The notes: generated by a model from the letters alone, not told the origin. A DNA stretch of 63,563 nt from an uncultured Eubacteriales bacterium (GCA_949292775.1 CASFBL010000012.1:1-63563); one strand, 5' to 3'; positions 50,108 through 58,800 are shown, counted from the stretch's first letter. Program-made: numbers and translations.

Positions 50108-50362
50108 TTGAAACGCACAATCATCAAAGCTTTGCTATTTCTTGTCACCGCCGGCGTAAGCTGGTTCTTGCTGAGTTTTTACTTTTTCCCGCTGGGCCCG
50201 GTGCCTGATTTTCCCGAAACCGCCCCGTTTGTTTTTGAGGCGCTTGGCAGCCGCGCACCGCTGAAGCTTATCATCAGCCTGCTGTTTTCCCTGTTTGCTT
50301 TGTTCGTTTATGAACAGCGAACAGAAAACATTTCCGATGACAGCGTGCAAAAAAAGGATTGA
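50108..50362 (+). CDS. Small two-helix membrane protein
   Basis: An 84-residue protein starting at TTG 50108, with GGAGGG 6 bases upstream. It has two hydrophobic segments (about residues 8-26 and 50-70) and a charged C-terminus. No family is recognised. It lies 18 bases after the beta-propeller gene and is probably the last gene of the sigma operon. Confidence 0.65.
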   Translation: MKRTIIKALLFLVTAGVSWFLLSFYFFPLGPVPDFPETAPFVFEALGSRAPLKLIISLLFSLFALFVYEQRTENISDDSVQKKD

Positions 50363-50387
50363 CAAAACTGAAAATCCGTGCTTTAAT
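50359..50387 (+). promoter_or_regulatory. Promoter of the T-box/malQ/trpB unit
   Basis: TTGACA (50359-50364), overlapping the preceding stop codon, and TTTAAT (50382-50387), 17 bases apart. Confidence 0.8.
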
Positions 50388-50394
50388 TGGATAA

Positions 50395-50645
50395 ACCGTT
50401 GAGGCGGAAGTAAAACTGCACAACCGGGTTCAAAGAGAGTGGGCGTTGGTGAGAGTCCCATAGCTTCGGCGCAGACAAATGGTCCGTTGAGGGTGCATTG
50501 AAAAGATGCAACGGCACTTTCCCGTTACAGAAAGAGGAATATGTTTGTATTCCGTTTAAGTGGGCAGAGTTTTCTGTCAATCAAGGTGGTACCGCAGGTA
50601 TATTTTCGCCTGTCCTTGTTTTTACAAGGGCAGGCTTTTTTGTTT
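50395..50645 (+). promoter_or_regulatory. T-box riboswitch leader with terminator
   Basis: Stem I contains AGTA (50409-50412) directly after CGGA (50405-50408), which pairs with TCCG (50483-50486). The distal AGAGAGTGGGCGTTGGTGA (about 50435-50453) has the usual T-box look. The conserved T-box sequence AGGTGGTACCGC is at 50584-50595. A 12-bp terminator stem with one wobble (50608-50619 with 50624-50635) and a T-run follow. The specifier reads AAATGGTCCG: it could be ATG (Met, 50479-50481) or TGG (Trp, 50480-50482). The downstream tryptophan synthase gene favours Trp; the usual purine after the codon favours ATG. Confidence 0.88.
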
Positions 50646-50668
50646 GTCTTACAAAGGAGTTAAGGGTC

Positions 50669-52168
50669 ATGTTAAACACAAGAGCAAGCGGCGTTTTGAT
50701 GCATCTTTCCTCTCTGCCGTCGCCTTACGGCATTGGCGTTATGGGGGAAGAAACCAAGCGATTTATCCGCAAAATCAAAGATATGGGGTTTTCTTACTGG
50801 CAGGTGCTGCCGTTAAACCCGCCGGATTTTTACGGCTCGCCCTATGCTTCGAACGCGGCGTTTGCCATTTCGTATTTGTTTATTGACCCGCGCGGGCTTG
50901 TGCGCGACGGGCTTGTAAAAGAAGACGAGCTTGCGCGCAGTCTCTATCACGGCTCGCCCTACACGGCGGATTTTGAATTTGCCGCGAACAGCCGATTGGA
51001 GCTTTTAAAACTTGCATTCTCCCGCATTTCCCCGGAAATGCACAAAAAGATAGAAGAATTTTGCAAAGCGCATCATTGGTGCGAGGCGTACACGCTTTAT
51101 GAAGCCGCGAAAGAGCACTTCGGCGGCAAGCCGTGGTATGAATGGGACGAACCGTTCGCCCGTTATGAAACCGCGGTGCAACACGCGGACGAATTGAAAG
51201 CGGCGCAGGACTTTTTCAAGTTTGTGCAGTACACGGCGTTCACGCAGTGGCGTGAAATCAAACAGTACGCCAACGAAAGCGGCGTGAAAATCCTCGGCGA
51301 TATGCCGATTTATGTTTCGTTTGACAGCGCCGATGTTTGGGAAAACCGGCATCTGTTTGAAATCGATGACCGCACCTTTATCCGCAAGCGCGTTTCCGGC
51401 GTGCCGCCCGATTATTTCTCGGAGGACGGCCAGCTTTGGGGAAACCCGCTGTATGACTGGGTCGCGATGAAAAAGGACAATTACCGATGGTGGTGCGAAC
51501 GCATCCGCGCCGCGTTACAGCTTTACGACACGGTGCGCATTGACCACTTCCGTGCGTTTGCGTCCTACTGGGCAATCCCCGCTGACAGCGAAACCGCCAA
51601 AAACGGCGTTTGGGAAAAAGGCCCCGGCAAAGCGTTGTTTGACGCGGTGGAAAACGAGCTCGGCGAAGTGCCGATTGTCGCCGAAGACCTCGGCGTGTTC
51701 GGCGAAGATGTTGTAGAGCTTTTAGAGGACACGAAGTTTCCCGGCATGCGCGTCATTCAGTTTGGCTTTGAGCCGGACGCAGACAGCACCCACCTGCCGC
51801 ACAACTACCCGCGCAACTGTTTAGCTTATGTCGGCACGCACGACAACAACACCTTGCTTGCATGGCTTTGGGAAGCGGACGAACAGCATCGCCGCTTTGC
51901 GCTCGACTACTGCGGGTTTACCGGCGACAACTGGGGCGAAGGCGGCTTTCACAGCCCCTCGTGCCGCAAAATTATTGAAACCGTCTGGCGCAGTCACGCC
52001 GCCGTCGCTATCATTTCTTATCAGGATTTGTGCGGCTTCGGCTCAGACGCACGCATGAATGTGCCAGGTCGGGCGTTCGGCAACTGGCAGTTCCGCACAA
52101 CCGAAGACATGATTGCGCAGATTGACACGGAATATTACAAAAAAATCAACCGAATTTTCAAACGATAA
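50669..52168 (+). CDS. malQ: 4-alpha-glucanotransferase (amylomaltase)
   Basis: A GH77 disproportionating enzyme that rearranges alpha-1,4-glucans. The 499-residue product has the typical start RASGVLMHLSSLPSPYGIG, the catalytic-region stretches DMPIYVSFDSADVW, RIDHFRAFASYWAIP, VAEDLGVF and AYVGTHDNNTLLAW. The start is ATG 50669 with AAAGGAG 9 bases upstream. It lies just behind the T-box terminator and 15 bases before trpB, so it is the first gene under T-box control. Confidence 0.95.
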   Translation: MLNTRASGVLMHLSSLPSPYGIGVMGEETKRFIRKIKDMGFSYWQVLPLNPPDFYGSPYASNAAFAISYLFIDPRGLVRDGLVKEDELARSLYHGSPYTADFEFAANSRLELLKLAFSRISPEMHKKIEEFCKAHHWCEAYTLYEAAKEHFGGKPWYEWDEPFARYETAVQHADELKAAQDFFKFVQYTAFTQWREIKQYANESGVKILGDMPIYVSFDSADVWENRHLFEIDDRTFIRKRVSGVPPDYFSEDGQLWGNPLYDWVAMKKDNYRWWCERIRAALQLYDTVRIDHFRAFASYWAIPADSETAKNGVWEKGPGKALFDAVENELGEVPIVAEDLGVFGEDVVELLEDTKFPGMRVIQFGFEPDADSTHLPHNYPRNCLAYVGTHDNNTLLAWLWEADEQHRRFALDYCGFTGDNWGEGGFHSPSCRKIIETVWRSHAAVAIISYQDLCGFGSDARMNVPGRAFGNWQFRTTEDMIAQIDTEYYKKINRIFKR

Positions 52169-52183
52169 AAAGGAGTGTTCCAA

Positions 52184-53563
52184 ATGGCGAAAATCCCTTA
52201 CAGACTGTATTTACCCGAAGATAAAATCCCGACACAATGGTATAACCTGCGCGCAGATATGAAAGCGCTGCCCGACCCGATGCTGAATCCGCAGACCTTT
52301 GAAAAAGCAACGGAAGAAGACCTTTACCCGGTGTTCTGCAAGGCGCTTGCGCACCAGGAAATGGATGACACGACACGCTATGTGGACATTCCCGACGAGA
52401 TTCGCGAAATGTATAAGCTTTTCCGTCCGTCACCGCTCGTGCGCGCTTATAATTTGGAAAAAGAGCTCGGCACGCCGGCAAAAATCTATTACAAATTTGA
52501 GGGCAACAACACCTCCGGCAGCCACAAGCTTAATTCCGCCATTGCACAGGCTTACTATGCGAAAGAACAGGGGCTGACGAATCTGACAACGGAGACCGGC
52601 GCGGGACAGTGGGGCACAGCGCTCGCAGAAGCCTGCTCCTATTTCCATATTCCGCTCACCGTTTACATGGTCAAAGCCTCTTACCTGCAAAAACCGTTCC
52701 GGCAGGCAATCATCCGCACCTTCGGCGGCAAGGTCATTGCAAGCCCCTCTGACACGACCGAAGCCGGGCGCAAAATCCTCGCGGAAGACCCGGAAAACAG
52801 CGGCTCTTTGGGCACGGCCATTTCGGAAGCGGTCGAAACCGCCGTTACAACAGACGGCTGCCGTTATGTGTTGGGTTCTGTGCTCAACCAGGTACTGCTC
52901 CACCAGTCCGTCATCGGTTTGGAAAGCAAAACCGCCATGGAAATGCTCGACGAATACCCGGATGTTGTGGTTGGCTGCGCCGGCGGCGGCTCGAACCTTG
53001 GTGGCCTTATCGCTCCGTTCATGCAGGATAAGCTGTTGGGCAAAGCGAATCCCCGTTTTGTGGCGGTAGAGCCCGCCTCCTGCCCGTCGCTGACCCGCGG
53101 CAAATATGCCTATGACTATTGCGACACCGGCAGAATCACGCCTCTCGCCAAAATGTATACGCTCGGCTGTTCGTTTAAGCCCTCGCCGAACCACGCGGGC
53201 GGGCTTCGCTATCACGGCATGTCGCCGATTCTTTCCAAGCTCTATCACGACGGCTACATGGAAGCGATTTCTGTTGAACAGACCAAAGTGTTTGAAGCCG
53301 CAACGATGTTTGCGCGCGTTGAGACTATTTTGCCCGCACCCGAAAGTGCGCACGCGATTTACGGCGCGATTGAGGAAGCCAAGAAATGCAAGGAGACCGG
53401 CGAAGCCAAGACGATTTTGTTCGGCCTTACCGGCACCGGTTATTTCGACATGACTGCCTACACCTCGTTTATGGAAGGCACCATGCGCGACTATATTCCG
53501 ACCGATGAAGATTTGCAGGTCGGATTCGACAAGCTGCCGAAAATCCCCGGTATTCAGGAATAA
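52184..53563 (+). CDS. Tryptophan synthase beta chain, TrpB2 type
   Basis: A PLP enzyme that makes tryptophan from indole and serine. The 459-residue product has the PLP lysine in NNTSGSHKLNSAI, ETGAGQWGTA, and the phosphate-binding GCAGGGSNLGGL. Its length, N-terminal extension and the SFKPSPNHAGGLRYHG stretch point to the TrpB2 class, which often works without an alpha subunit, for instance in indole salvage. No trpA or other trp gene is near. The start is ATG 52184, preceded by AAAGGAGTG. Confidence 0.92.
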   Translation: MAKIPYRLYLPEDKIPTQWYNLRADMKALPDPMLNPQTFEKATEEDLYPVFCKALAHQEMDDTTRYVDIPDEIREMYKLFRPSPLVRAYNLEKELGTPAKIYYKFEGNNTSGSHKLNSAIAQAYYAKEQGLTNLTTETGAGQWGTALAEACSYFHIPLTVYMVKASYLQKPFRQAIIRTFGGKVIASPSDTTEAGRKILAEDPENSGSLGTAISEAVETAVTTDGCRYVLGSVLNQVLLHQSVIGLESKTAMEMLDEYPDVVVGCAGGGSNLGGLIAPFMQDKLLGKANPRFVAVEPASCPSLTRGKYAYDYCDTGRITPLAKMYTLGCSFKPSPNHAGGLRYHGMSPILSKLYHDGYMEAISVEQTKVFEAATMFARVETILPAPESAHAIYGAIEEAKKCKETGEAKTILFGLTGTGYFDMTAYTSFMEGTMRDYIPTDEDLQVGFDKLPKIPGIQE

Positions 53564-53566
53564 AGA

Positions 53567-53625
53567 AACAACACCCCCTTTCTCGCGAAATTGCGGAAAA
53601 AGGGGAGTGCGCGCCGGCGCACACC
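53567..53625 (+). repeat. First copy of a duplicated hairpin block after trpB
   Basis: The arms ACACCCCCTTT (about 53571-53581) and AAAAAGGGG (about 53597-53605) enclose TCTCGCGAAATTGCGG. A GC-rich palindrome (53609-53624, GTGCGCGCCGGCGCAC-like) follows directly. Most of the block recurs at 53706-53757. It may serve as the trpB terminator, but lacks a T-run of its own. Confidence 0.6.
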
Positions 53626-53705
53626 GAATCGCGGCTTTCACTTTGTTCTGAAAACAGCCTTGCCCTCCCGACATCGGCTTTGCAAAAGATTTAAATCCAC
53701 TTTAC

Positions 53706-53757
53706 AAAAAACACCCCCTCTTTCTCGAGAAATTGCGGAAAAGGGGGTGTTGTTTTC
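53706..53757. terminator. Second copy of the hairpin block, bidirectional terminator
   Basis: A long stem (AAAAACACCCCCT with GGGGGTGTTGTTTT, about 53707-53720 and 53744-53757) encloses TTTCTCGAGAAATTGCGG. It is A/T-rich on both sides and lies between convergent genes. It is a near copy of 53567-53608. Confidence 0.75.
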
Positions 53758-53783
53758 AGACGGAAATCGATGCAGCGAAACGG

Positions 53784-54167
53784 TTATGTTTCCGTCCTGT
53801 AAATGTCTATTTTTTCAAACTGATGCGCTTTGGCATACTGAAACGCATCTGAATTTCGGATATAAGCAAAAATCTCTTCGCCCGTTTCGTCCCAAAAGGT
53901 ATCGGAAAAGTGCTTGTTCTCCGCATCGGGCTTGTAAAGAATATCTATATGTGTTTGGTAATACTCATCGTCCTCGTCATTCGGAATTTGCTTTACCAGA
54001 GAAAAATAAAAGAGCGGTTCGCCTGTAAAGGAAAATGTGCCGGTTTCAAATAAAAGCATATCCTCTTCTTCCATTGGCGGATACCACTGTTCAAATGCCG
54101 CAACAATTTCTTCAACGGTCATGTCGTCGGTAATTTTGCTTTTCAGCTCCTCCAAACTATTGCTCAT
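53784..54167 (-). CDS. Uncharacterised acidic protein
   Basis: A 127-residue cytoplasmic protein, highly acidic and rich in aromatic residues. The N-terminal helix (SLEELKSKITDDMTVEEIV, about residues 4-22) is followed by beta-strand-like sequence ending in QFEKIDIYRTET. No family is recognised. The start ATG follows GAGAGGTGA. A candidate promoter is at 54233-54261. Confidence 0.6.
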   Translation of the reverse strand: MSNSLEELKSKITDDMTVEEIVAAFEQWYPPMEEEDMLLFETGTFSFTGEPLFYFSLVKQIPNDEDDEYYQTHIDILYKPDAENKHFSDTFWDETGEEIFAYIRNSDAFQYAKAHQFEKIDIYRTET

Positions 54168-54232
54168 AATTCACCTCTCAATTTTTTTCTTGTACGCAGT
54201 GTGCATGGCTTTCGGGTTTTACACCTCTTTAG

Positions 54233-54261
54233 ATAGTATCATATTAAGAAATGTTTGTCCA
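54233..54261 (-). promoter_or_regulatory. Candidate promoter of the acidic protein gene
   Basis: Minus-strand TGGACA (54256-54261) and TACTAT (54233-54238), 17 bases apart. The -10 is weak. Confidence 0.5.
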
Positions 54262-54390
54262 TTTAAAATATACAGATTCTACCCTGTCGATTCCGGGCGA
54301 AACAAGTAAAACTTTTGCACACGCTATCTACACGAATTTGCCGTGCGGCAGCCCGCACCGCGATTCGCCGCGCGTTGGCGCGTGCCGCAC

Positions 54391-54426
54391 AAAAAAGAGA
54401 CGGAAAAAATCCGTCTCTTTTTTCTT
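54391..54426. terminator. Terminator after rarA
   Basis: A 14-bp stem, AAAAAAGAGACGGA with TCCGTCTCTTTTTT, closes a short A-rich loop. It lies just past the rarA stop and is symmetric for both strands. Confidence 0.85.
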
Positions 54427-54433
54427 TTCTGAT

Positions 54434-55705
54434 TTACTTTTTCCCTTTAATCGCGTCCCAATAGGCTTTTGCCGCCTGTTCGGTTTTGTTGTCGCCAAAC
54501 TGATAATACTGCCGACCCAAAAGCGCGTCGGGCAAATACTGCTGTTCGACCCAGCGGTGGGGAAAGTCGTGCGGATATTTATAAAACTGGCCTTTGTTTT
54601 TCACATCGTCGCCGTCATAATGCTTGTTTTGCAGGCAGCGCGGAATCCGCCCGTAATTGCCCTTTTGCACATCCGCCAGCGCCGCGTCTATGCCCATTTC
54701 CCCGGTATTGGATTTCGGGGCGGTCGCAACAAGAATCACCGCGTCAGCAAGCGGAATCCGTGCTTCGGGAAGCCCCACCGAGAGCGCCATATCACATGCC
54801 GCTTTGACAATCGGAATAATCATCGGGTAGGCAAGCCCGACATCTTCCGCAGCGCACACCATAAGCCTGCGCACCGCCGACGGCAAATCGCCGCCCTCTA
54901 AAAGCCGCGCCAAATAATGGAGCGCCGCGTCCGGGTCGGAGCCGCGCATGGATTTTTGAAACGCGGAAACAACATCATAATGCTCGTCGCCTGCGCGGTC
55001 ATAACGAAACACATTGCCGCCGGTGAGGGCGTTGACTTCTTCCACGGTAATCGTCTTATTGCCATTTTCGTCCGGCTTCGCCGCAAGCACGGAAAGCTCG
55101 GTAAAATTGAGCGCCTTGCGCACATCGCCGCCTGAAGCGGTCGCAATATCAGCGCACACCTCATCGGAAACACTGATTGTGCAGTTTTGCTCTTTTTCAA
55201 GAAATGCAAAACCCCGGCGCACTGCGGGCACGATTTCTTCGGGGGTAATCGATTTAAACTCGAACACCGTTGAACGGCTCAACACCGCGCTATAAACATA
55301 AAAATACGGATTTTCAGTTGTGGAAGCAATCAGCGTAATCTTGCCGCTTTCTATGTATTCAAGCAGGGATTGCTGCTGCTTTTTATTGAAATACTGAATC
55401 TCGTCGAGATATAAAAGAATGCCGTTCGGCGCGGCGAGCGTGCCAAGCTCCGCAACAATGTCTTTGATGTCTGCGGTGGAGGCGTTTGTGCCGTTGAGCT
55501 TGCGGAGCGTTCTGTCAGTCGTTTTGGCAATAATCCGCGCCAGCGTGGTTTTGCCTGTGCCCGACGGACCGTAAAAAATCATGTTCGGCAGCGAGCCGGA
55601 GGCAATAATGTTCCGCAGCGGCATGTTTTCGCCGAGCAGGTGCTTCTGCCCGACCATATCCTCTATGGTTTCAGGGCGGATTCTGTCCGCAAGCGGGGAT
55701 GCCAT
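54434..55705 (-). CDS. rarA: Replication-associated recombination protein A (AAA+ ATPase)
   Basis: A clamp-loader-like ATPase acting at stalled forks (MgsA/RarA, human WRNIP1). The 423-residue product has Walker A GPSGTGKTT (about residues 46-54), Walker B LYLDEIQYF, sensor 1 ASTTENPYF and the C-terminal tetramerisation domain (RDIRP-type, DLPSAVRRLMVCAAEDVGLA). The start ATG follows AAAGGAGT, 4 bases after the HAD gene. Confidence 0.94.
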   Translation of the reverse strand: MASPLADRIRPETIEDMVGQKHLLGENMPLRNIIASGSLPNMIFYGPSGTGKTTLARIIAKTTDRTLRKLNGTNASTADIKDIVAELGTLAAPNGILLYLDEIQYFNKKQQQSLLEYIESGKITLIASTTENPYFYVYSAVLSRSTVFEFKSITPEEIVPAVRRGFAFLEKEQNCTISVSDEVCADIATASGGDVRKALNFTELSVLAAKPDENGNKTITVEEVNALTGGNVFRYDRAGDEHYDVVSAFQKSMRGSDPDAALHYLARLLEGGDLPSAVRRLMVCAAEDVGLAYPMIIPIVKAACDMALSVGLPEARIPLADAVILVATAPKSNTGEMGIDAALADVQKGNYGRIPRCLQNKHYDGDDVKNKGQFYKYPHDFPHRWVEQQYLPDALLGRQYYQFGDNKTEQAAKAYWDAIKGKK

Positions 55706-55709
55706 ACTT

Positions 55710-56366
55710 TTACTCCTTTACGAGAACCGGCAAAATATCTTCTGCCGTGTCCACAATATATTCTGCGCCGTAGTGCTCGAACTCTTCCCGGCTGCCGAAA
55801 CCATACAGCACGGCAATGCACGGGATTTCGGCGCGGTGCGCGCCGTCAATATCATAAAGCCGGTCGCCGACCATAATGGTTTCTTCCGGCGAAACACCAA
55901 GCGCGCGCATTGCATCACGCATGATTTCCGCTTTGTCGGCGGATTTATTATCAAACTGCGTACCGCCGATATAGTGGAATAACGGCAAAAGCCCGTCTTC
56001 ATCTAAAATCTGCCGGATAAAATCCACCGGCTTCGAGGAAGCGGTCGCCAATTTTACGCCGCAGTCCCGAAGCGTTTGCAAAAGCGCGGGGATTCCCGGA
56101 TATACCGCCGCTTCGCGCCAGCCTTTTTCTCGGTAGCGCTCGCGGTATTTTGCAATCATAAAATCAATTTTATCATCCGGGTAGCCGAATAAAGTTTTAA
56201 AACTGTCGTAAATCGGCGGGCCGATAAATTTCCGAAGCGTTGCTTCTTCCGGTGCTTCCTTACCGTCCGCCCGGAACGCATAAATCAGACTTTTAAAGAT
56301 CCCTTCGGAGGAATCCACCAGCGTGCCGTCAAAATCAAACAGCACAGCTGCAAATCGGGGTTGCAT
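55710..56366 (-). CDS. HAD-superfamily hydrolase (phosphoglycolate phosphatase-like)
   Basis: The 218-residue product has motif I FDFDGTLVDS (about residues 10-19, nucleophile Asp), a helical cap, motif II ATASSKP, and motif III/IV MVGDRLYDIDGAH. The closest common relatives are PGP/PpaX-type phosphatases. The start ATG follows AGAGGTTAG. It is the middle gene of a three-gene unit with rarA. Confidence 0.9.
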   Translation of the reverse strand: MQPRFAAVLFDFDGTLVDSSEGIFKSLIYAFRADGKEAPEEATLRKFIGPPIYDSFKTLFGYPDDKIDFMIAKYRERYREKGWREAAVYPGIPALLQTLRDCGVKLATASSKPVDFIRQILDEDGLLPLFHYIGGTQFDNKSADKAEIMRDAMRALGVSPEETIMVGDRLYDIDGAHRAEIPCIAVLYGFGSREEFEHYGAEYIVDTAEDILPVLVKE

Positions 56367-56386
56367 GCTTTCTAACCTCTTTTTTC

Positions 56387-57700
56387 TTATTTCACCTTAG
56401 ACAAATCCAAAACAACATTTTCATAACCGTCCACATTCAGCACATAGTAGGCGACCGTGGTGTCGTTTATGAACCGCAGGTTATAGTGCGCGGCATAGTT
56501 GGTTTCATTGAACACCGCATATTTCTGCGTCTTGGTGTTATAGACATAAATGCGATAATCCAAGGCGTTTGCAACGGTGCCCGCCATGACGACATAGGTG
56601 CCGTCGGGGCTGACGCTAAACAGCAGGGGGTTCATTTTATAGCCCTTGGTCTCAATGGACGATGTGTCATAGGTCGTAAAGACACGGCCGTCCTCTTTGC
56701 TTAAAATGTAATCCCCGTCACGGATATAGGAAGTGCCGTAACCGGCGTAAAAGCTGGTAATCACGCTTTCCTGCCCGTTTTCATATTTCACCGTGGAAAA
56801 TCCGCTGTCCGTCTCACGGATATAAGCAAACACGCCATTTCCCAGCAACTTAACATAACGGTCGCCGACATTTTCTGCGATCATGGTGTCGTCGCGGCCG
56901 TTTTTGCCGGTCTTCATATACAAATCCACCTGCGTCTCGCCGTTTTCGTCAGGTGTGCGCTCACGGCTGGAGAAGAAGGGCACACTCGCCGAAGTCTCTT
57001 TGAGAGCGCCTTCGGTAATCATATAATAATCCCGGCGGATACCGCCGTCTGCGCTGACCTTTTGGCTGCGGTCGTTTAAGAAATCCGACACGCTGCCGTC
57101 AGAGCGATTCAGAATAAACGCCTGTTCCCAAACGGGGTTCAGCGTATAAGCCTGGGTTTGGTCTGTGTGCATCAGCAGCAGGCAGCTGCCGGTCTTGGCA
57201 TAGGCTTCCGGCAGGTTTTGCACCTTAAACATAACAAAGCTGTAAATGTAAACATTGCTGTCTGTATTTTCCGTGGAATACACACCGAACCCGGACAGCA
57301 CGCCGTCACGCTCCACATAAGGAATCTTCACCGGGATTTGCTGGCCGCTGAGCGGAACGGTCAATTCCATTGTTCCGGTCGGAGCAAGTTCGACAAAATC
57401 GGTGCCGTTGAATTCGTAATAGGTAATATTCCCTGCAGCGTCTGCGGTATACACCACATTTTCAATGTCGGTTGGCATATAGGGAATGCTGGTAATCTTT
57501 CTCGAAAGCAGAACCGTGTCAAGACTTGGCGAAACCGACGCCGCATTTTTGTTTTCGGGCGAAACGAAAATATCCGGGTGGGTATAGAGCCAGCCGGCAG
57601 CCGCCAGCGCCGCTATTGCCAAAACAGCAATTACGATTGTAATGATATTCTTTTTTACGGAAGTTTTGTTTTTGGGAGTTGTATCGTTTGCAGACTGCAA
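56387..57700 (-). CDS. Membrane-anchored extracellular propeller-like protein
   Basis: The 437-residue product has one N-terminal membrane helix (about residues 17-42, IITIVIAVLAIAALAAAG) and a large extracytoplasmic part of repeating beta-strand blocks resembling a WD40/TolB-like propeller (for example SPDGTYVVMAGTVAN). No enzyme motif is seen. The start is TTG 57700 behind AGGAAAGG. The ATG at 57751 lies only 9 bases after the -10 box and is unlikely. It is the first gene of a unit with the HAD phosphatase and rarA. Confidence 0.65.
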   Translation of the reverse strand: MQSANDTTPKNKTSVKKNIITIVIAVLAIAALAAAGWLYTHPDIFVSPENKNAASVSPSLDTVLLSRKITSIPYMPTDIENVVYTADAAGNITYYEFNGTDFVELAPTGTMELTVPLSGQQIPVKIPYVERDGVLSGFGVYSTENTDSNVYIYSFVMFKVQNLPEAYAKTGSCLLLMHTDQTQAYTLNPVWEQAFILNRSDGSVSDFLNDRSQKVSADGGIRRDYYMITEGALKETSASVPFFSSRERTPDENGETQVDLYMKTGKNGRDDTMIAENVGDRYVKLLGNGVFAYIRETDSGFSTVKYENGQESVITSFYAGYGTSYIRDGDYILSKEDGRVFTTYDTSSIETKGYKMNPLLFSVSPDGTYVVMAGTVANALDYRIYVYNTKTQKYAVFNETNYAAHYNLRFINDTTVAYYVLNVDGYENVVLDLSKVK

Positions 57701-57759
57701 AGCTGTCGCCGCCTTTCCTCTATTTCTAAGGGCACATTGCCGTAAAATCATGTCTTTTT

Positions 57760-57788
57760 ATTATACTATGATACCCGGCAAAAAGCAA
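57760..57788 (-). promoter_or_regulatory. Promoter of the propeller-HAD-rarA unit
   Basis: Minus-strand TTGCTT (57783-57788) and TATAAT (57760-57765), 17 bases apart. Confidence 0.72.
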
Positions 57789-57876
57789 GTGGGCGCACGG
57801 CTTTGTTTCTATTTTGAAAATGCTTTGCATATATATAAAAGCGTAACCAAAAAGACAAAGCAAACGAGGGAAAAGC

Positions 57877-58800
57877 ATGAACACTTTTGTGCCGGAGGGC
57901 GTCGGTTTTTCGTCGCCGGAAAATCAAAAATACATAGCCACAGAGCGCGCCTTGCAGGAGGCGTGCCGCACCGGGCGCATTTTGGAGGCGAAAGCCGTTC
58001 GCTGTGACCGGGACCATAATTTATATGTGCAGTTCCCAAAAATTCAGGGCATTATCCCGCGGGAGGAATGTGCACTGGGCATTCGGGAGGGAAGCGTGCG
58101 CGATATTGCCATACTCTCTCGGGTCAACAAGCCCGTCTGCTTTGTCGTGACGGGATTCACCCAAAAGGATGGGGCGTCTGTCGCACTGCTCAGCCGTCGC
58201 GCCGTGCAGGAAGCATGCATGGCGCAATATGTCTCCAAGCTGCAGCCGGGCGATGTAATTGACGCTGTGGTTACGCGCATGGAGCCGTTCGGCGCGTTTT
58301 GTGACATCGGCGCGGGCATTTCTGCGCTGCTGCCGATTGACGCGATTTCCGTGTCACGCATTCCGCACCCGAATGTGCGGTTTTACACCGGGCAGCAAAT
58401 CAAAGCTGTGGTCCGCAGCACCGACGAGCTCGGGCGTATTACTCTTTCGCACAAGGAACTGCTCGGCACATGGGCGCAAAACGCCGCCAGATTTTCCGCA
58501 GGCGAGACTGTTCCCGGCATTGTGCGCTCGATTGAGAAATATGGTATTTTTATTGAGCTCACGCCGAATCTCGCCGGGCTTGCGGAGTATGTGCCGGGCG
58601 TTTTTCCCGGCGATGCGGCAAGCGTTTACATCAAAAGTATTCACCCGGACCGCATGAAAATCAAGCTGATTTTGGTCGATCATTTCGCGCCCGATGCACC
58701 CGATTATCATTATGATTATCTCCCGGTTACTCACATAGATAACTGGCTGTATTCCCCGGCGGAAAGTGAAAAAGTCATTGCATCTATATTTTCGGTATAA
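57877..58800 (+). CDS. S1 RNA-binding domain protein
   Basis: A 307-residue cytoplasmic protein. It has at least two S1/OB folds: VDA-type GDVIDAVVTRMEPFGAFCDI (about residues 126-146) and GETVPGIVRSIEKYGIFIEL (about 209-229), with a weaker N-terminal one (about 30-100). It resembles truncated ribosomal protein S1 paralogues of Clostridia, which bind RNA but have no settled role. The start ATG follows GAGGGAAAAGC. Confidence 0.82.
   Translation: MNTFVPEGVGFSSPENQKYIATERALQEACRTGRILEAKAVRCDRDHNLYVQFPKIQGIIPREECALGIREGSVRDIAILSRVNKPVCFVVTGFTQKDGASVALLSRRAVQEACMAQYVSKLQPGDVIDAVVTRMEPFGAFCDIGAGISALLPIDAISVSRIPHPNVRFYTGQQIKAVVRSTDELGRITLSHKELLGTWAQNAARFSAGETVPGIVRSIEKYGIFIELTPNLAGLAEYVPGVFPGDAASVYIKSIHPDRMKIKLILVDHFAPDAPDYHYDYLPVTHIDNWLYSPAESEKVIASIFSV

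Noticed and set aside
50479-50482. Firm assignment of the T-box specifier as Trp
   Set aside because: ATG and TGG overlap here. Gene context favours TGG, but the purine normally found after the specifier fits ATG, so I left it open.
52430-53674. 414-codon minus-strand open frame
   Set aside because: It lies wholly opposite the well-supported trpB gene and shows no motif.
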